NCBI GenBank assembly: GCA_024231975.1
Contig: JAAEQB010000012.1
Span: 1 to 64,000 of the forward strand
DNA from: Allobosea sp.
Lineage (GTDB): Bacteria; Pseudomonadota; Alphaproteobacteria; Rhizobiales; Beijerinckiaceae
Direction of reading: 5' to 3'
DNA length: 64,000 nucleotides
The translations under genes and the position numbers were made by a program. Below the pieces are notes generated by a model that saw only the letters and a program-made list of their open reading frames with translations, had not been told where the DNA came from and did not search any database. Shown here in pieces: positions 22,951 to 32,075 of this stretch. Every line of letters starts with the position of its first letter. The stretch's first letter is position 1.

Positions 22951-25689
22951 TTACTTGCGTCCGGCCAGCTTGTTCCACCAGCCACCGCGCTTCGGGCGGT
23001 CCGGATCGGGCGGCGTCAGCACGACCGCGACCGGCTCCTCGACCACGCGCGGTGCGGGGGGAGGCTCCTCGGCGACGGGCTCCGGCTCCGGAGCAGCCGC
23101 TACCGGCTCGGGAGCGGGCGCCGGCTCGGCCGGAACAGCCGCGACACCGTCCTCGGTGATCGGCACGACCTTCTTGCGCGAGCGGCTGCGCTTGGGCTTC
23201 TCGGCCGGCTCGGCGACGGTTTCGGCCGCGATATCGGCAGCCTTTGCGGCCTCGGCCGTCTCGGTCTCGGCTTCCGCCTCGACCTTCTTGCTGCGGCTGC
23301 GACGGGCGCGCTTCGGCTTGGCATCGGCCTCAGGTTCGGGGGCGGGGGCTTCGCTTACCGGCGCGGCCGGCTCCTCGACGGGCGCTGCTGCGGCCGGCGC
23401 CGCATCGTCGGACTCGCCGACGGTCGCCTCGTCGTCGTCCTCACCTTCGTCCTGGTCTCCGGCCCCATCGGCCGCGCCTTCGGCGTGCGGCTGACCATCA
23501 CGCTCTCCGCCCCGCCGACGACGGCGCCGACGGCGGCGACGACGGCCGTCGCGGCCGTCCTGGCCTTCGCCCTCGGCAGAGCCGTGCTGCGTCGCCTCGC
23601 TCTCGCCGTCGCTCTCGCTTTCGGCCTCTGCCTCGACTTCGACCTCGACGATGTCCTCGTCCTCGGGCTCGTCGATGATCGCTTCGGCGCGCAGGCTGGA
23701 GACCGGCACGACGCGGTTCTCGTTGCCGACGAACTCGCCACGCTCGACTTCGAAGTAACGGGTGCCGAGCAGGGCGGCATCGGCCGAGACGGTGATCGCG
23801 ATGTTGAAGCGCTCCTCCAGGTCGCGCAGATGGGCGCGCTTCTGGTTGAGCACGTAGAGCGCGACCTCGGGCCGGGTGCGGACCTCGAGATTATGCGAGG
23901 CGCTCTTGATCAGCGCCTCCTCGAGCGCGCGCAGGATCTGCAGCGCGATCGAGGGTGTCGAGCGGACGAGGCCGGCGCCGGCGCAATGCGGGCACGGCAC
24001 CGAGGAGCTCTCCAGCACACCGGTGCGGATGCGCTGGCGCGACATCTCCAGCAGGCCGAAGGCGGAGATGCGACCGACCTGGATGCGGGCTCGGTCGTTC
24101 TTCAGGCACTCCTTCAGCTTCTTCTCGACCGCGCGGTTGTTGCGGTTCTCCTCCATGTCGATGAAATCGATCACGATGAGGCCGGCAAGGTCGCGCAGGC
24201 GCAGCTGGCGCGAGATTTCCTCGGCCGCTTCGAGATTGGTCTTGAGGGCGGTGTCCTCGATGTTGTGCTCGCGGGTCGAGCGCCCGGAGTTGATGTCGAT
24301 CGCGACCAGCGCCTCGGTCTGGTTGATGACGATGTAGCCGCCCGACTTCAACGTCACCGTGTTCGAGAACATCGCGTCGAGCTGGCTCTCGACGCCGAAG
24401 GCGGCGAAGAGCGGGGTCTGCTCGCGATAGGGCTTCACGCTCTTGGCATGGCTCGGCATGAGCATGCGCATGAAGTCCTTGGCCTCGCGATAGGCGCTCT
24501 CGCCGGCGACGTGAACCTCGTCGATGTCCTTGTTGTAGAGGTCGCGGATCGAGCGCTTGACGAGGTTGCCCTCCTCATAGACCAGCGCTGGGGCGACCGA
24601 GCCGAGCGTCAATTCGCGCACGCTCTCCCACATCCGCATCAGGTATTCGTAGTCGCGCCTGATCTCCGGCTTGGTGCGAGACGCGCCGGCGGTGCGCAGG
24701 ATGATGCCCATCCCCTCCGGCACCTCCAGCTCCTGGGCGATCTCCTTCAGGCGCTTGCGGTCCTCGGCATTGGTGATCTTGCGCGAGATGCCACCGCCCT
24801 TGCCGGTGTTCGGCATCAGCACCGAATAGCGGCCGGCGAGCGAGAGATAGGTGGTGAGGGCCGCGCCCTTGTTGCCGCGCTCTTCCTTGACGACCTGGAC
24901 CAGGATGATCTGGCGGCGCTTGATCACCTCCTGGATCTTGTACTGGCGGCGGATGTTGCGCGGCCGCTCGGGCATGTCGTCGAGGGCGTCGCCGCCGCCG
25001 AGCTGCTCCGGCTCCTCCTGGGCCTCCTCGCCGCCATTCTCCTCGCCATCGTCGCCGGCATCGTCGTCCTGCGCGGGGCGGCGGGCCTCAGGGGCCTCGG
25101 CGTTCTCGTCGGCCGCGGGCGCTTCCGTCGTCTCGAAAGTCAGCGGGGCGGCGTTCTCGGCCGCGTTCTCCGTGCTGGATTCGGCGATCTCGGGCGCGAA
25201 GAATTCACCGAAGGCGGGGCCGCCTTCGTTGACCATCGCGGCTTCCTTGCCGTCGGTCTCGACGCGCTCGCCGGAGGCCTCGACCTCGGCGCTGACGGTC
25301 TCGCCGCTCTCGGCGGCGCGCTTGGGCCGGTTGTCGCGATCACGGCGGCCGCGGCGGCCACGGCGCTCGCGCTTCTCCTCGTCACGCTCTTCCTCGCGCT
25401 CGGCGCGCGCTTCCTCGGCGAGCAGGGCCTGCCGGTCGGCGACCGGGATCTGGTAGTAGTCGGGGTGGATTTCGGAGAAGGCGAGGAAGCCGTGGCGGTT
25501 GCCGCCATACTCCACGAAGGCGGCCTGGAGCGAAGGCTCCACCTGCGTCACCTTCGCTAGATAGATATTGCCGCGGAGCGGCTTGCGGCTGGCTGATTCG
25601 AAATCAAACTCTTCGATACGCGAACCGCGGGACACCACGACCCGGGTCTCTTCCGGGTGGGTGGCGTCGATGAGCATCTTGTTGGCCAT
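22951..25689 (-). CDS. rne: Ribonuclease E
   Basis: The 912-residue endoribonuclease is the scaffold of the RNA degradosome. An S1 domain opens the protein (LRGNIYLAKVTQVEPSLQAAF, GFLAFSEIHPDYYQIP) and is interrupted by an acidic, Arg-rich insertion of about 170 residues typical of alphaproteobacteria. The catalytic core carries IVIDFIDMEENRNNRAVE, and the Zn-link is CPHCAGAG. The C-terminal third is low-complexity (Ala/Pro/Glu/Arg) with several KRxRRSRSKK blocks for RNA and partner binding. The start MANKMLIDATHPEETR fits the family; an upstream Met adds an unlikely extension. Confidence 0.96.
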   Translation of the reverse strand: MANKMLIDATHPEETRVVVSRGSRIEEFDFESASRKPLRGNIYLAKVTQVEPSLQAAFVEYGGNRHGFLAFSEIHPDYYQIPVADRQALLAEEARAEREEERDEEKRERRGRRGRRDRDNRPKRAAESGETVSAEVEASGERVETDGKEAAMVNEGGPAFGEFFAPEIAESSTENAAENAAPLTFETTEAPAADENAEAPEARRPAQDDDAGDDGEENGGEEAQEEPEQLGGGDALDDMPERPRNIRRQYKIQEVIKRRQIILVQVVKEERGNKGAALTTYLSLAGRYSVLMPNTGKGGGISRKITNAEDRKRLKEIAQELEVPEGMGIILRTAGASRTKPEIRRDYEYLMRMWESVRELTLGSVAPALVYEEGNLVKRSIRDLYNKDIDEVHVAGESAYREAKDFMRMLMPSHAKSVKPYREQTPLFAAFGVESQLDAMFSNTVTLKSGGYIVINQTEALVAIDINSGRSTREHNIEDTALKTNLEAAEEISRQLRLRDLAGLIVIDFIDMEENRNNRAVEKKLKECLKNDRARIQVGRISAFGLLEMSRQRIRTGVLESSSVPCPHCAGAGLVRSTPSIALQILRALEEALIKSASHNLEVRTRPEVALYVLNQKRAHLRDLEERFNIAITVSADAALLGTRYFEVERGEFVGNENRVVPVSSLRAEAIIDEPEDEDIVEVEVEAEAESESDGESEATQHGSAEGEGQDGRDGRRRRRRRRRRRGGERDGQPHAEGAADGAGDQDEGEDDDEATVGESDDAAPAAAAPVEEPAAPVSEAPAPEPEADAKPKRARRSRSKKVEAEAETETAEAAKAADIAAETVAEPAEKPKRSRSRKKVVPITEDGVAAVPAEPAPAPEPVAAAPEPEPVAEEPPPAPRVVEEPVAVVLTPPDPDRPKRGGWWNKLAGRK

Positions 25690-26162
25690 GGGACAATTCC
25701 ATTGGCGCGACGGCCTTGGCAATCCGCCGGGCTGCGGACGCAAGTCCACGGCCGCGGGCAGGGGCGCCGCGCATGTGCCGGCTGAAGCCGGCCTGTTGCA
25801 GGGAGAAAAGTTCGGTCAGGGACGGACGACGGAAGCGAGCGGCAGAGCGGGCGGACAGCCCGTCGCCACCTGAGAGGTTTCGACGAAACACCGAAAGGGA
25901 GAACGGCGTCGTTTGCTCCGACATCTTACCTTTGACCTGCAGCGCGCCTCGAACGGGGCGCACCGCGTTGACACGCTCGCGGACAAGAAGACCGGCGCCG
26001 ATTGCTGCCTGGCGCAAGCCCGTCCGCGGACGATTCCGTTGCTGGCTGCCTTCGCGCCGGCACGGATCGGAATGATCCGGTCGTTCGGCCAGTTCGCAGG
26101 GCGTCAGCGGGTCAGGGACCCGGTTTGCGCGCTGCGGTAGCCATCGCGATGCAACCGTCTCC
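25690..26162 (-). other. Long 5' leader of rne
   Basis: Between the candidate promoter (26163-26190) and the rne ATG lie about 465 bases without a supported gene. E. coli rne has a structured leader of about 360 bases used for autoregulation by RNase E itself, so a similar role is likely here by analogy. GC-rich inverted segments are present, but I could not fold the region. Confidence 0.45.
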
Positions 26163-26190
26163 ATTACAGACAGGCGATGCATTTTTGCAA
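26163..26190 (-). promoter_or_regulatory. Candidate rne promoter
   Basis: On the minus strand TTGCAA (26190-26185), a 16-base spacer and TGTAAT (26168-26163) resemble a sigma-70 promoter pointing toward rne, about 475 bases before its ATG. The rest of 26191-26375 up to the amidase start shows no gene. Confidence 0.45.
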
Positions 26191-26375
26191 GCGCGTTAAC
26201 GGTGGGTGATCGGCAAGGCTCGGGTTCCGGGCGCTGGCCGGGCGTGGTAACGGGTTGTCAACGATTGGCGACGCTATGGTTAAGTCTTGTTAAGCGTCGG
26301 ACCAGCGAATCGAGGAGTTTCCTCCTGCTTCACCGGCTTCGCCTCTCCGCAAAGGGCGTCCCGCACCGTATCGCC

Positions 26376-27596
26376 ATGATGGCCTTGCGGCTTTTCGCAT
26401 GTGCGGCAGTCATCCTGTCGTCGCTCGCGCTCGCAGTTGCGAATTCGCCGGCGCGGCCTCCCGGCGATCTTCCGGTCGCCACCGATGCGCGGCTGGAGGT
26501 CCAGGGCGAAAACGTCCGGCTGACCATGGCGCTGTCTCGGCCGGTGAGCGCCAACGCCACGGTCCTGGCGGGCCCTGACCGCGTCATCGTCGAGCTGCCC
26601 TCGGTCAACTTCCAAGTCGATGCGAAGCAGGGGCGTAAGTCCGCGGGCTTCGTCTCCGGCTTCCGCTACGGCCTGTTCATGGCGGACCGGGCCCGCATCA
26701 TCCTCGATCTCGCCCAGCCGGCCGCGGTCGCGAGCGTCACGGTCAAGCCGGTGCGCGGCGGCTTCGGCGAGCTCGTCGTCGAGCTGAAGCGGGTTAGCCG
26801 CGAGGAGTTCGCCGCGCTCGCCCGTGAGACCGCGGCGAAGACGCAGCTGCCGAGCATCCCGGTCGAGCGCAAGGCCGAGGGCGATTCGCGCCGCATCGTG
26901 GTGATCGATCCCGGGCATGGCGGCATCGACCCCGGCACCCAGGTCGCGGCGATTGCCGAGAAGGCGGTGGTGCTCGCCTTCGGGTTGAAGCTGAAGGAGC
27001 AGCTCGAGGCGCAGGGGCGCTACCGGGTGATCATGACCCGCTCGGACGACACCTTCATCTCGCTGAACGACCGCGTCCGCATCGCGCGCGGCGTCGAAGC
27101 CAATCTCTTCATCTCGATCCACGCCGATTCGCTGGCGCAGGCCCAGGATGTGCGCGGCGCCACGATCTATACCGGCTCGGAGCGCGCCAGTGATGCCGAG
27201 GCGGCGCGGCTGGCGGCCAAGGAAAACCAGGCCGACGCCGTCGCCGGCCTCGATTCGAGCGAGGACGTGCAGGATGTCGCCGGTATCCTGATGGATCTCG
27301 CCAAGCGCGAGACCCGCAGCTTCTCGACGATCTTCGCGCGAAATCTGGTCGAGCGGCTCGGCGGTTCGGTCAAGATGCACAAGGTGCCGTTGCGTTCGGC
27401 GGGTTTTCGCGTATTGACCGCTCCCGACGTGCCGTCGGTTCTGATCGAGCTCGGCTACATGTCGAGCCCGAAGGATGCCGAGTTGCTGAACTCCGAGGGC
27501 TGGCGCACGCAAGCTTCCGCGGCCGTCCAGCAAGCGGTCGACCAGTATTTCGAGCGCCTGCAGAGCCCGGGCAAGGCTGCGCAAAGCAGGCCGTGA
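26376..27596 (+). CDS. amiC: Periplasmic N-acetylmuramoyl-L-alanine amidase (AMIN + Amidase_3)
   Basis: The 406-residue protein has a signal peptide (MMALRLFACAAVILSSLALA). An AMIN domain follows (about 35-150, LEVQGENVRLTMALSRPV), targeting it to the division septum or envelope. The C-terminal Amidase_3 domain has zinc ligands in VIDPGHGGIDPG, IHAD and the Glu of LIELGYMSSPKD. It cleaves the MurNAc-L-Ala bond during daughter-cell separation. The longer frame back to 26202 would mask the signal peptide, so the internal Met is used. It is followed by the PBP1A gene on the same strand, a common alphaproteobacterial pairing. Confidence 0.92.
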   Translation: MMALRLFACAAVILSSLALAVANSPARPPGDLPVATDARLEVQGENVRLTMALSRPVSANATVLAGPDRVIVELPSVNFQVDAKQGRKSAGFVSGFRYGLFMADRARIILDLAQPAAVASVTVKPVRGGFGELVVELKRVSREEFAALARETAAKTQLPSIPVERKAEGDSRRIVVIDPGHGGIDPGTQVAAIAEKAVVLAFGLKLKEQLEAQGRYRVIMTRSDDTFISLNDRVRIARGVEANLFISIHADSLAQAQDVRGATIYTGSERASDAEAARLAAKENQADAVAGLDSSEDVQDVAGILMDLAKRETRSFSTIFARNLVERLGGSVKMHKVPLRSAGFRVLTAPDVPSVLIELGYMSSPKDAELLNSEGWRTQASAAVQQAVDQYFERLQSPGKAAQSRP

Positions 27597-27751
27597 CGGG
27601 ACGACGGCCGAACATGGCGATTTGTGGTCGCAAAGCCACGGTTCCGCCATCTCTGCCGTGATATAGAGACGAGTTGAAGATCAGCCGGGCAGGTCGCGAC
27701 GCCAAAGGGGGAGGGCGCCGACATTGCCGCTAGCCGAGGTCAAAGTTCTCG

Positions 27752-30199
27752 ATGCGGTTCATACTGCGCCTTTTCGGATGGGCGTTCGCCGCCGGCACGA
27801 TCCTGTTCGTGATCGGTGTCGCAGGCGCGGCCGGCGTGATCTGGCACTACTCCAAGGACCTGCCCGATTCGGCGCAACTGCGGAATTACGAGCCGCCGGT
27901 GATGAGCCGCGTCCATGCCGGCGACGGCAGCCTTATCGCCGAGTTCGCGCGTGAACGACGCCTCTATCTGCCGATCCAGGCGGTGCCGAAGCTGATCATC
28001 GACGCCTTCCTCTCGGCCGAGGACAAGAACTTCTACAAGCATTTCGGCGTCGACCCCGAGGGTCTGGCCCGCGCCGCGATCTCGAACTTCCGCAATCGCG
28101 GCTCCGGCCGCCGGCCGCAGGGCGCCTCGACCATCACCCAGCAGGTGGCGAAGAACTTCCTGGTCGGCTCCGAGCAGAGCATCGAGCGCAAGATCCGCGA
28201 GGCGCTGATCGCGCTGCGCATCGAGTCGACCTATTCGAAGGACAAGATCCTCGAGCTCTATCTCAACGAGATCTATCTCGGCGCGCCGGCGCCGGGGCAG
28301 GGCAGCTACGGCGTCGCCGCGGCTGCGCTGAACTATTTCGGCAAGTCGGTGCATGAGCTCAACGCACAGGAGGCGGCCTATCTCGCCGCCCTGCCGAAGG
28401 CGCCGACCGACCTGCATCCGTTTCGCAACCGCGAGCGCGCGATCGAACGCCGCAACTACGTGCTCGACCGCATGGCCGAGAACGGCTTCCTCAAGCGCGC
28501 CGATGCCGACACGGCCAAGAAGCAGCCGCTCGGCGTCAATCCGCGCACGGTCTCGCCGAACCAGATCGCTGCCGGCTATTTCGCCGAAGAGATCCGGCGC
28601 GAGCTGCAGGACCGCTATGGCGAGAAGAAACTGCTCGAGGGCGGCCTCTCGGTGCGCGCCACCGTCGATCCCAAGATGCAATTGATGGCGCGCAAGGCGC
28701 TGGTTGACGGCCTGGTGCGCTTCGACGAGGCGCGCGGCTGGCGCGGCGCGATCCAGAAGATCGACGCGGCGAGCCGCGAATGGGGCCTCGCCATCGCCGA
28801 GCTGCCGGTGCTCGGCGACGTCAAGCCCTGGCGCCTCGCCGTCGTGCTCGATGTCGCTGGCGACAGCGCCCGCCTCGGCCTGCAGCCGATCCGCGAGGCC
28901 TCCGGCCAGCTCAGGCCGGAGCGCGAGACGGTGACGCTCGGCCCGGACGGCATCCGCTGGACGCGCCGCACCCGCGTCTCGCAGGCGGTCTCCCCGGGCG
29001 ACGTGGTCTATGTCGAGCCGATCGACGGCAAGCCGGGCCAGGTCCGCCTGCGCCAGATGCCCGAGGTCAACGGTGCGATCACCGTGATGGACCCGTTCTC
29101 GGGCCGCGTGCTCGCCATGGTCGGCGGCTTCTCGCATGACCAGTCGGAGTTCAACCGGGCGACGCAGGCGCTGCGCCAGCCGGGCTCGTCCTTCAAGCCG
29201 TTCGTCTACGCGACCGCGCTCGACAACGGCTACACCCCGTCCAGCATCGTGCTCGACGCGCCGATCGAGGTCGACCAGGGCGGCGGCCTCGGCATGTGGA
29301 CGCCGAGCAACTACGACGGCAAGTTCACCGGCCCGCGCACGCTGCGCTACGGCATCCAGTTCTCGAAGAACCTGATGACCGTTCGCCTCGCCAAGGACGT
29401 CGGCATGCCGCTGATCGCGGAATATGCCCGCCGCTTCGGCATCTATGACGACATGCTTCCGGTGCTTTCGATGTCGCTCGGCGCCGGCGAGACCACGGTC
29501 ATGCGCATGACCGCGGCCTATTCGATGCTCGCCAATGGCGGCAAGCGCATCCGGCCGACCCTGATCGACCGCATTCAGGACCGTTGGGGCGCGACGATCT
29601 ACAAGCACGACCAGCGCACCTGCGAAGGCTGCGAGGCGGATAAATGGGCCAACCAGCGTGAGCCGCGCCTGATCGACAATCGCGAGCAGGTCCTCGACCC
29701 GCTGACCGCCTACCAGATGGTCTCGATGCTCGAAGGCGTCGTCAACGCCGGCACCGCGACGGTGGTCAAGTCGGTCGGCAAGCCGCTCGCCGGCAAGACC
29801 GGCACGACCAACGACGCCAAGGACGTCTGGTTCGTCGGCTTCTCGCCCGATCTCGCCGTCGGCGTCTATATGGGCTTCGACAAGCCGAAGTCGCTGGGCA
29901 ATTCGGCGACTGCCGGCCAGTACGCCGCGCCGATCTTCCGCGACTTCATGACGGTCGCGCTGAAGGACAAGCCGGCGACGCCGTTCCGCGTGCCGCCGGG
30001 CATCAAGCTGATCCGCGTCGACCCGCGCACCGGCATGCGCGCCGGCGGCGAGGGCGGTATCCTCGAAGCCTTCAAGCCGGGCACGGCGCCGCCGGACAGC
30101 TATTCGGTGATCGGCGCTTCCGACGGTACCGGTGGGGCGATGAGCGTTGCTCCTGCGGGCGGTCGCTCGGTCGGCTCGGGCACGGGCGGTCTCTACTAG
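27752..30199 (+). CDS. mrcA: Penicillin-binding protein 1A (glycosyltransferase/transpeptidase)
   Basis: The 815-residue bifunctional peptidoglycan synthase has an N-terminal membrane anchor (FGWAFAAGTILFVIGVAG). The GT51 domain carries SAEDKNFYKHFGVD, STITQQVAKN and EIYLGAPAPGQGSYG. An OB-like insertion follows, then the transpeptidase with the Ser479-x-x-Lys482 motif in PGSSFKP, a SKN motif in QFSKNLMT and KTG in AGKTGTTND. It polymerises and crosslinks glycan strands in the periplasm. It follows the amidase gene by 155 bases. Confidence 0.96.
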   Translation: MRFILRLFGWAFAAGTILFVIGVAGAAGVIWHYSKDLPDSAQLRNYEPPVMSRVHAGDGSLIAEFARERRLYLPIQAVPKLIIDAFLSAEDKNFYKHFGVDPEGLARAAISNFRNRGSGRRPQGASTITQQVAKNFLVGSEQSIERKIREALIALRIESTYSKDKILELYLNEIYLGAPAPGQGSYGVAAAALNYFGKSVHELNAQEAAYLAALPKAPTDLHPFRNRERAIERRNYVLDRMAENGFLKRADADTAKKQPLGVNPRTVSPNQIAAGYFAEEIRRELQDRYGEKKLLEGGLSVRATVDPKMQLMARKALVDGLVRFDEARGWRGAIQKIDAASREWGLAIAELPVLGDVKPWRLAVVLDVAGDSARLGLQPIREASGQLRPERETVTLGPDGIRWTRRTRVSQAVSPGDVVYVEPIDGKPGQVRLRQMPEVNGAITVMDPFSGRVLAMVGGFSHDQSEFNRATQALRQPGSSFKPFVYATALDNGYTPSSIVLDAPIEVDQGGGLGMWTPSNYDGKFTGPRTLRYGIQFSKNLMTVRLAKDVGMPLIAEYARRFGIYDDMLPVLSMSLGAGETTVMRMTAAYSMLANGGKRIRPTLIDRIQDRWGATIYKHDQRTCEGCEADKWANQREPRLIDNREQVLDPLTAYQMVSMLEGVVNAGTATVVKSVGKPLAGKTGTTNDAKDVWFVGFSPDLAVGVYMGFDKPKSLGNSATAGQYAAPIFRDFMTVALKDKPATPFRVPPGIKLIRVDPRTGMRAGGEGGILEAFKPGTAPPDSYSVIGASDGTGGAMSVAPAGGRSVGSGTGGLY

Positions 30200-30318
30200 A
30201 GACCGTTTCTGCCGGTGTGGAACACAAGCGCCAGAAGCGGCCACCACGCCCACGCCTCGGTGATTCAAGGCAGGTTCGGCGACCGCTGGAACCTGTCGTC
30301 TCCTGCGGGCTGTGACCA

Positions 30319-30831
30319 ATGAAGGCCTATGTGGCGCTGCTGCGCGCGGTCAATGTCGGCGGGACCGGAAAGCTCCCGATGAGCGAGCTGACGGCGATGT
30401 GCCAGGATTTGGGCCTGCACAAGGTCCGGACCTATATCGCCAGCGGCAATGTCGTGTTTTCCAGCGACGCGGACGAAGCGGATATCAAGGCGAGACTCGA
30501 GGCCAGGCTGCAGGCCTATGCCGGAAAGCCCGTCGGCGTGCTGATCCGGTCGGCGGATGAGATGGCTGGGGTGCTGGCTCGCAATCCGTTCTCGGACAAG
30601 CCGGGCAATCGGACGGTCGCGCTGTTCGTCGACGGCCCGCTTCCTGCCGACGCATTGAATGACGCGCGCGGTGTCCAGGACGAATTGATGCGGCTGGGGC
30701 AGCGCGAGATCTACGTCTTCTACGGCGATGGAATGGCTCACTCGCGCCTGCGCATCCCGGCCGGCGATGCCGGCACGGCGCGCAACATGAATACCGTCGC
30801 CAAGCTCGCCGAGATGGCCGGAGCGCTCTGA
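30319..30831 (+). CDS. DUF1697 family protein
   Basis: The 170-residue protein begins MKAYVALLRAVNVGGTGKLP and contains LHKVRTYIASGNVVFSSD and IRSADEMAGVLARNPF, the hallmarks of the DUF1697 family. Its C-terminal ARNMNTVAKLAEMA is also conserved. It is cytosolic and its function is unknown. It stands between mrcA and prfB on the same strand. Confidence 0.88.
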   Translation: MKAYVALLRAVNVGGTGKLPMSELTAMCQDLGLHKVRTYIASGNVVFSSDADEADIKARLEARLQAYAGKPVGVLIRSADEMAGVLARNPFSDKPGNRTVALFVDGPLPADALNDARGVQDELMRLGQREIYVFYGDGMAHSRLRIPAGDAGTARNMNTVAKLAEMAGAL

Positions 30832-30946
30832 CTGCGACTGCCAGCGAGGCTATGGCCGCCGTTTACACCCGCTCCTTTCACCCCTATCTGAACAACTCCG
30901 TTCGGCGTGTCCGACCGAAACCCATCAGGAAAGCCTAGCCCGCACC

Positions 30947-32075
30947 ATGCGACCCGAAATCCAGACGCAACTCGATAACGCCAAGCAGTCGATCGGACTG
31001 CTGAGGAGGCATCTTTGACTGGGATGTCGCACAACGACGCCTGGCAGAGCTGAACGCGCTCTCCGAAGGTCCTGACTTCTGGAACGACGCCGAAGCCGCG
31101 CAGAAGCTGATGCGCGAGCGCACCCAGCTCGAGACGCAGATCGAGGGCATCACCAAGCTCGAACGCGACGTCGAGGACGCGCTCACGCTGATCGAGCTCG
31201 GCGAGATGGAAGAGGACGCGGCGACGATCGCCGAGGGCGAGGCTGCGATCAAGGCGGTCGAGGCCGAGGCCGGCCGGCTGCAGGTCGAATCGCTGCTTTC
31301 CGGCGAAGCCGACATGCTCGACACCTATGTCGAGATCCATCCCGGCGCCGGCGGCACCGAGAGCCAGGACTGGGCCGAGATGCTGCTGCGCATGTATCGG
31401 CGCTGGGGCGAACGGCGGAAGTTCAAGGTCGAGACGCTGGAATACCAGGATGGCGACCAGGCCGGCATCAAGTCGGCGACGCTGCAGTTCAAGGGCCACA
31501 ACGCCTATGGCTGGCTGAAGACCGAATCCGGCGTGCACCGGCTGGTGCGCATTTCGCCGTTTGATTCGAACGCGCGTCGGCAGACCTCCTTTGCGTCGGT
31601 CTGGGTCTATCCGGTCGTCGACGACCGGATCGTCATCGACGTCAAGGAATCCGACTGCCGGATCGACACCTACCGAGCCCAGGGCGCCGGCGGCCAGCAC
31701 ATCAACACCACCGATTCGGCGGTACGCATCACCCATATCCCGACCGGGATCGTGGCTGCCTGTCAGCAGGAGCGCTCGCAGCACAAGAACCGGGCCAAGG
31801 CCTGGGAGATGCTGCGCGCCCGCCTCTATGAGGTCGAGCTGAAGAAGCGCGAGGAGAAGGCCAACGCCGAGCAGGCCTCCAAGACCGATATCGGCTGGGG
31901 CCACCAGATCCGCTCCTATGTGCTGCAGCCCTATCAGCTGGTGAAGGACCTGCGCACCGGTGTCGCCTCGACGGCGCCGTCGGATGTGCTCGATGGTGAT
32001 CTCGACCCGTTCATGGAGGCGTCGCTCGCCCAGCGCGTCTACGGCACCTCCGTCGAAGTCGAGGACATCGATTGA
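30947..32075 (+). CDS. prfB: Peptide chain release factor 2, with programmed +1 frameshift
   Basis: The first 23 codons run from ATG 30947 to CTT 31013-31015 and meet TGA at 31016-31018. Translation resumes at GAC 31017 after a +1 shift, giving 375 residues. The downstream frame carries the SPF recognition motif (VRISPFDSNARRQTSF) and the GGQ peptidyl-hydrolysis motif (GAGGQHINTTDSAVR). RF2 reads UGA and UAA. Low RF2 lets ribosomes shift at the UGA, an autoregulatory loop known in E. coli. It overlaps the next gene by 4 bases (TTGA). Confidence 0.95.
31004..31019 (+). promoter_or_regulatory. prfB programmed frameshift site
   Basis: AGGAGG (31004-31009), three bases (CAT), the slippery CTT (31013-31015), then TGAC. 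This is the same layout as the E. coli prfB site: internal Shine-Dalgarno, 3-base spacing, CTT-TGA-C. Confidence 0.95.

Noticed and set aside
23485..25560. 691-codon plus-strand ORF opposite rne
   Set aside because: It lies wholly antisense to rne, has no family motif, and results from high GC with few stop codons.
27740..30319. 859-codon minus-strand ORF opposite PBP1A
   Set aside because: PBP1A has all catalytic motifs in the other strand; the antisense frame is Arg/Asp-rich shadow sequence.
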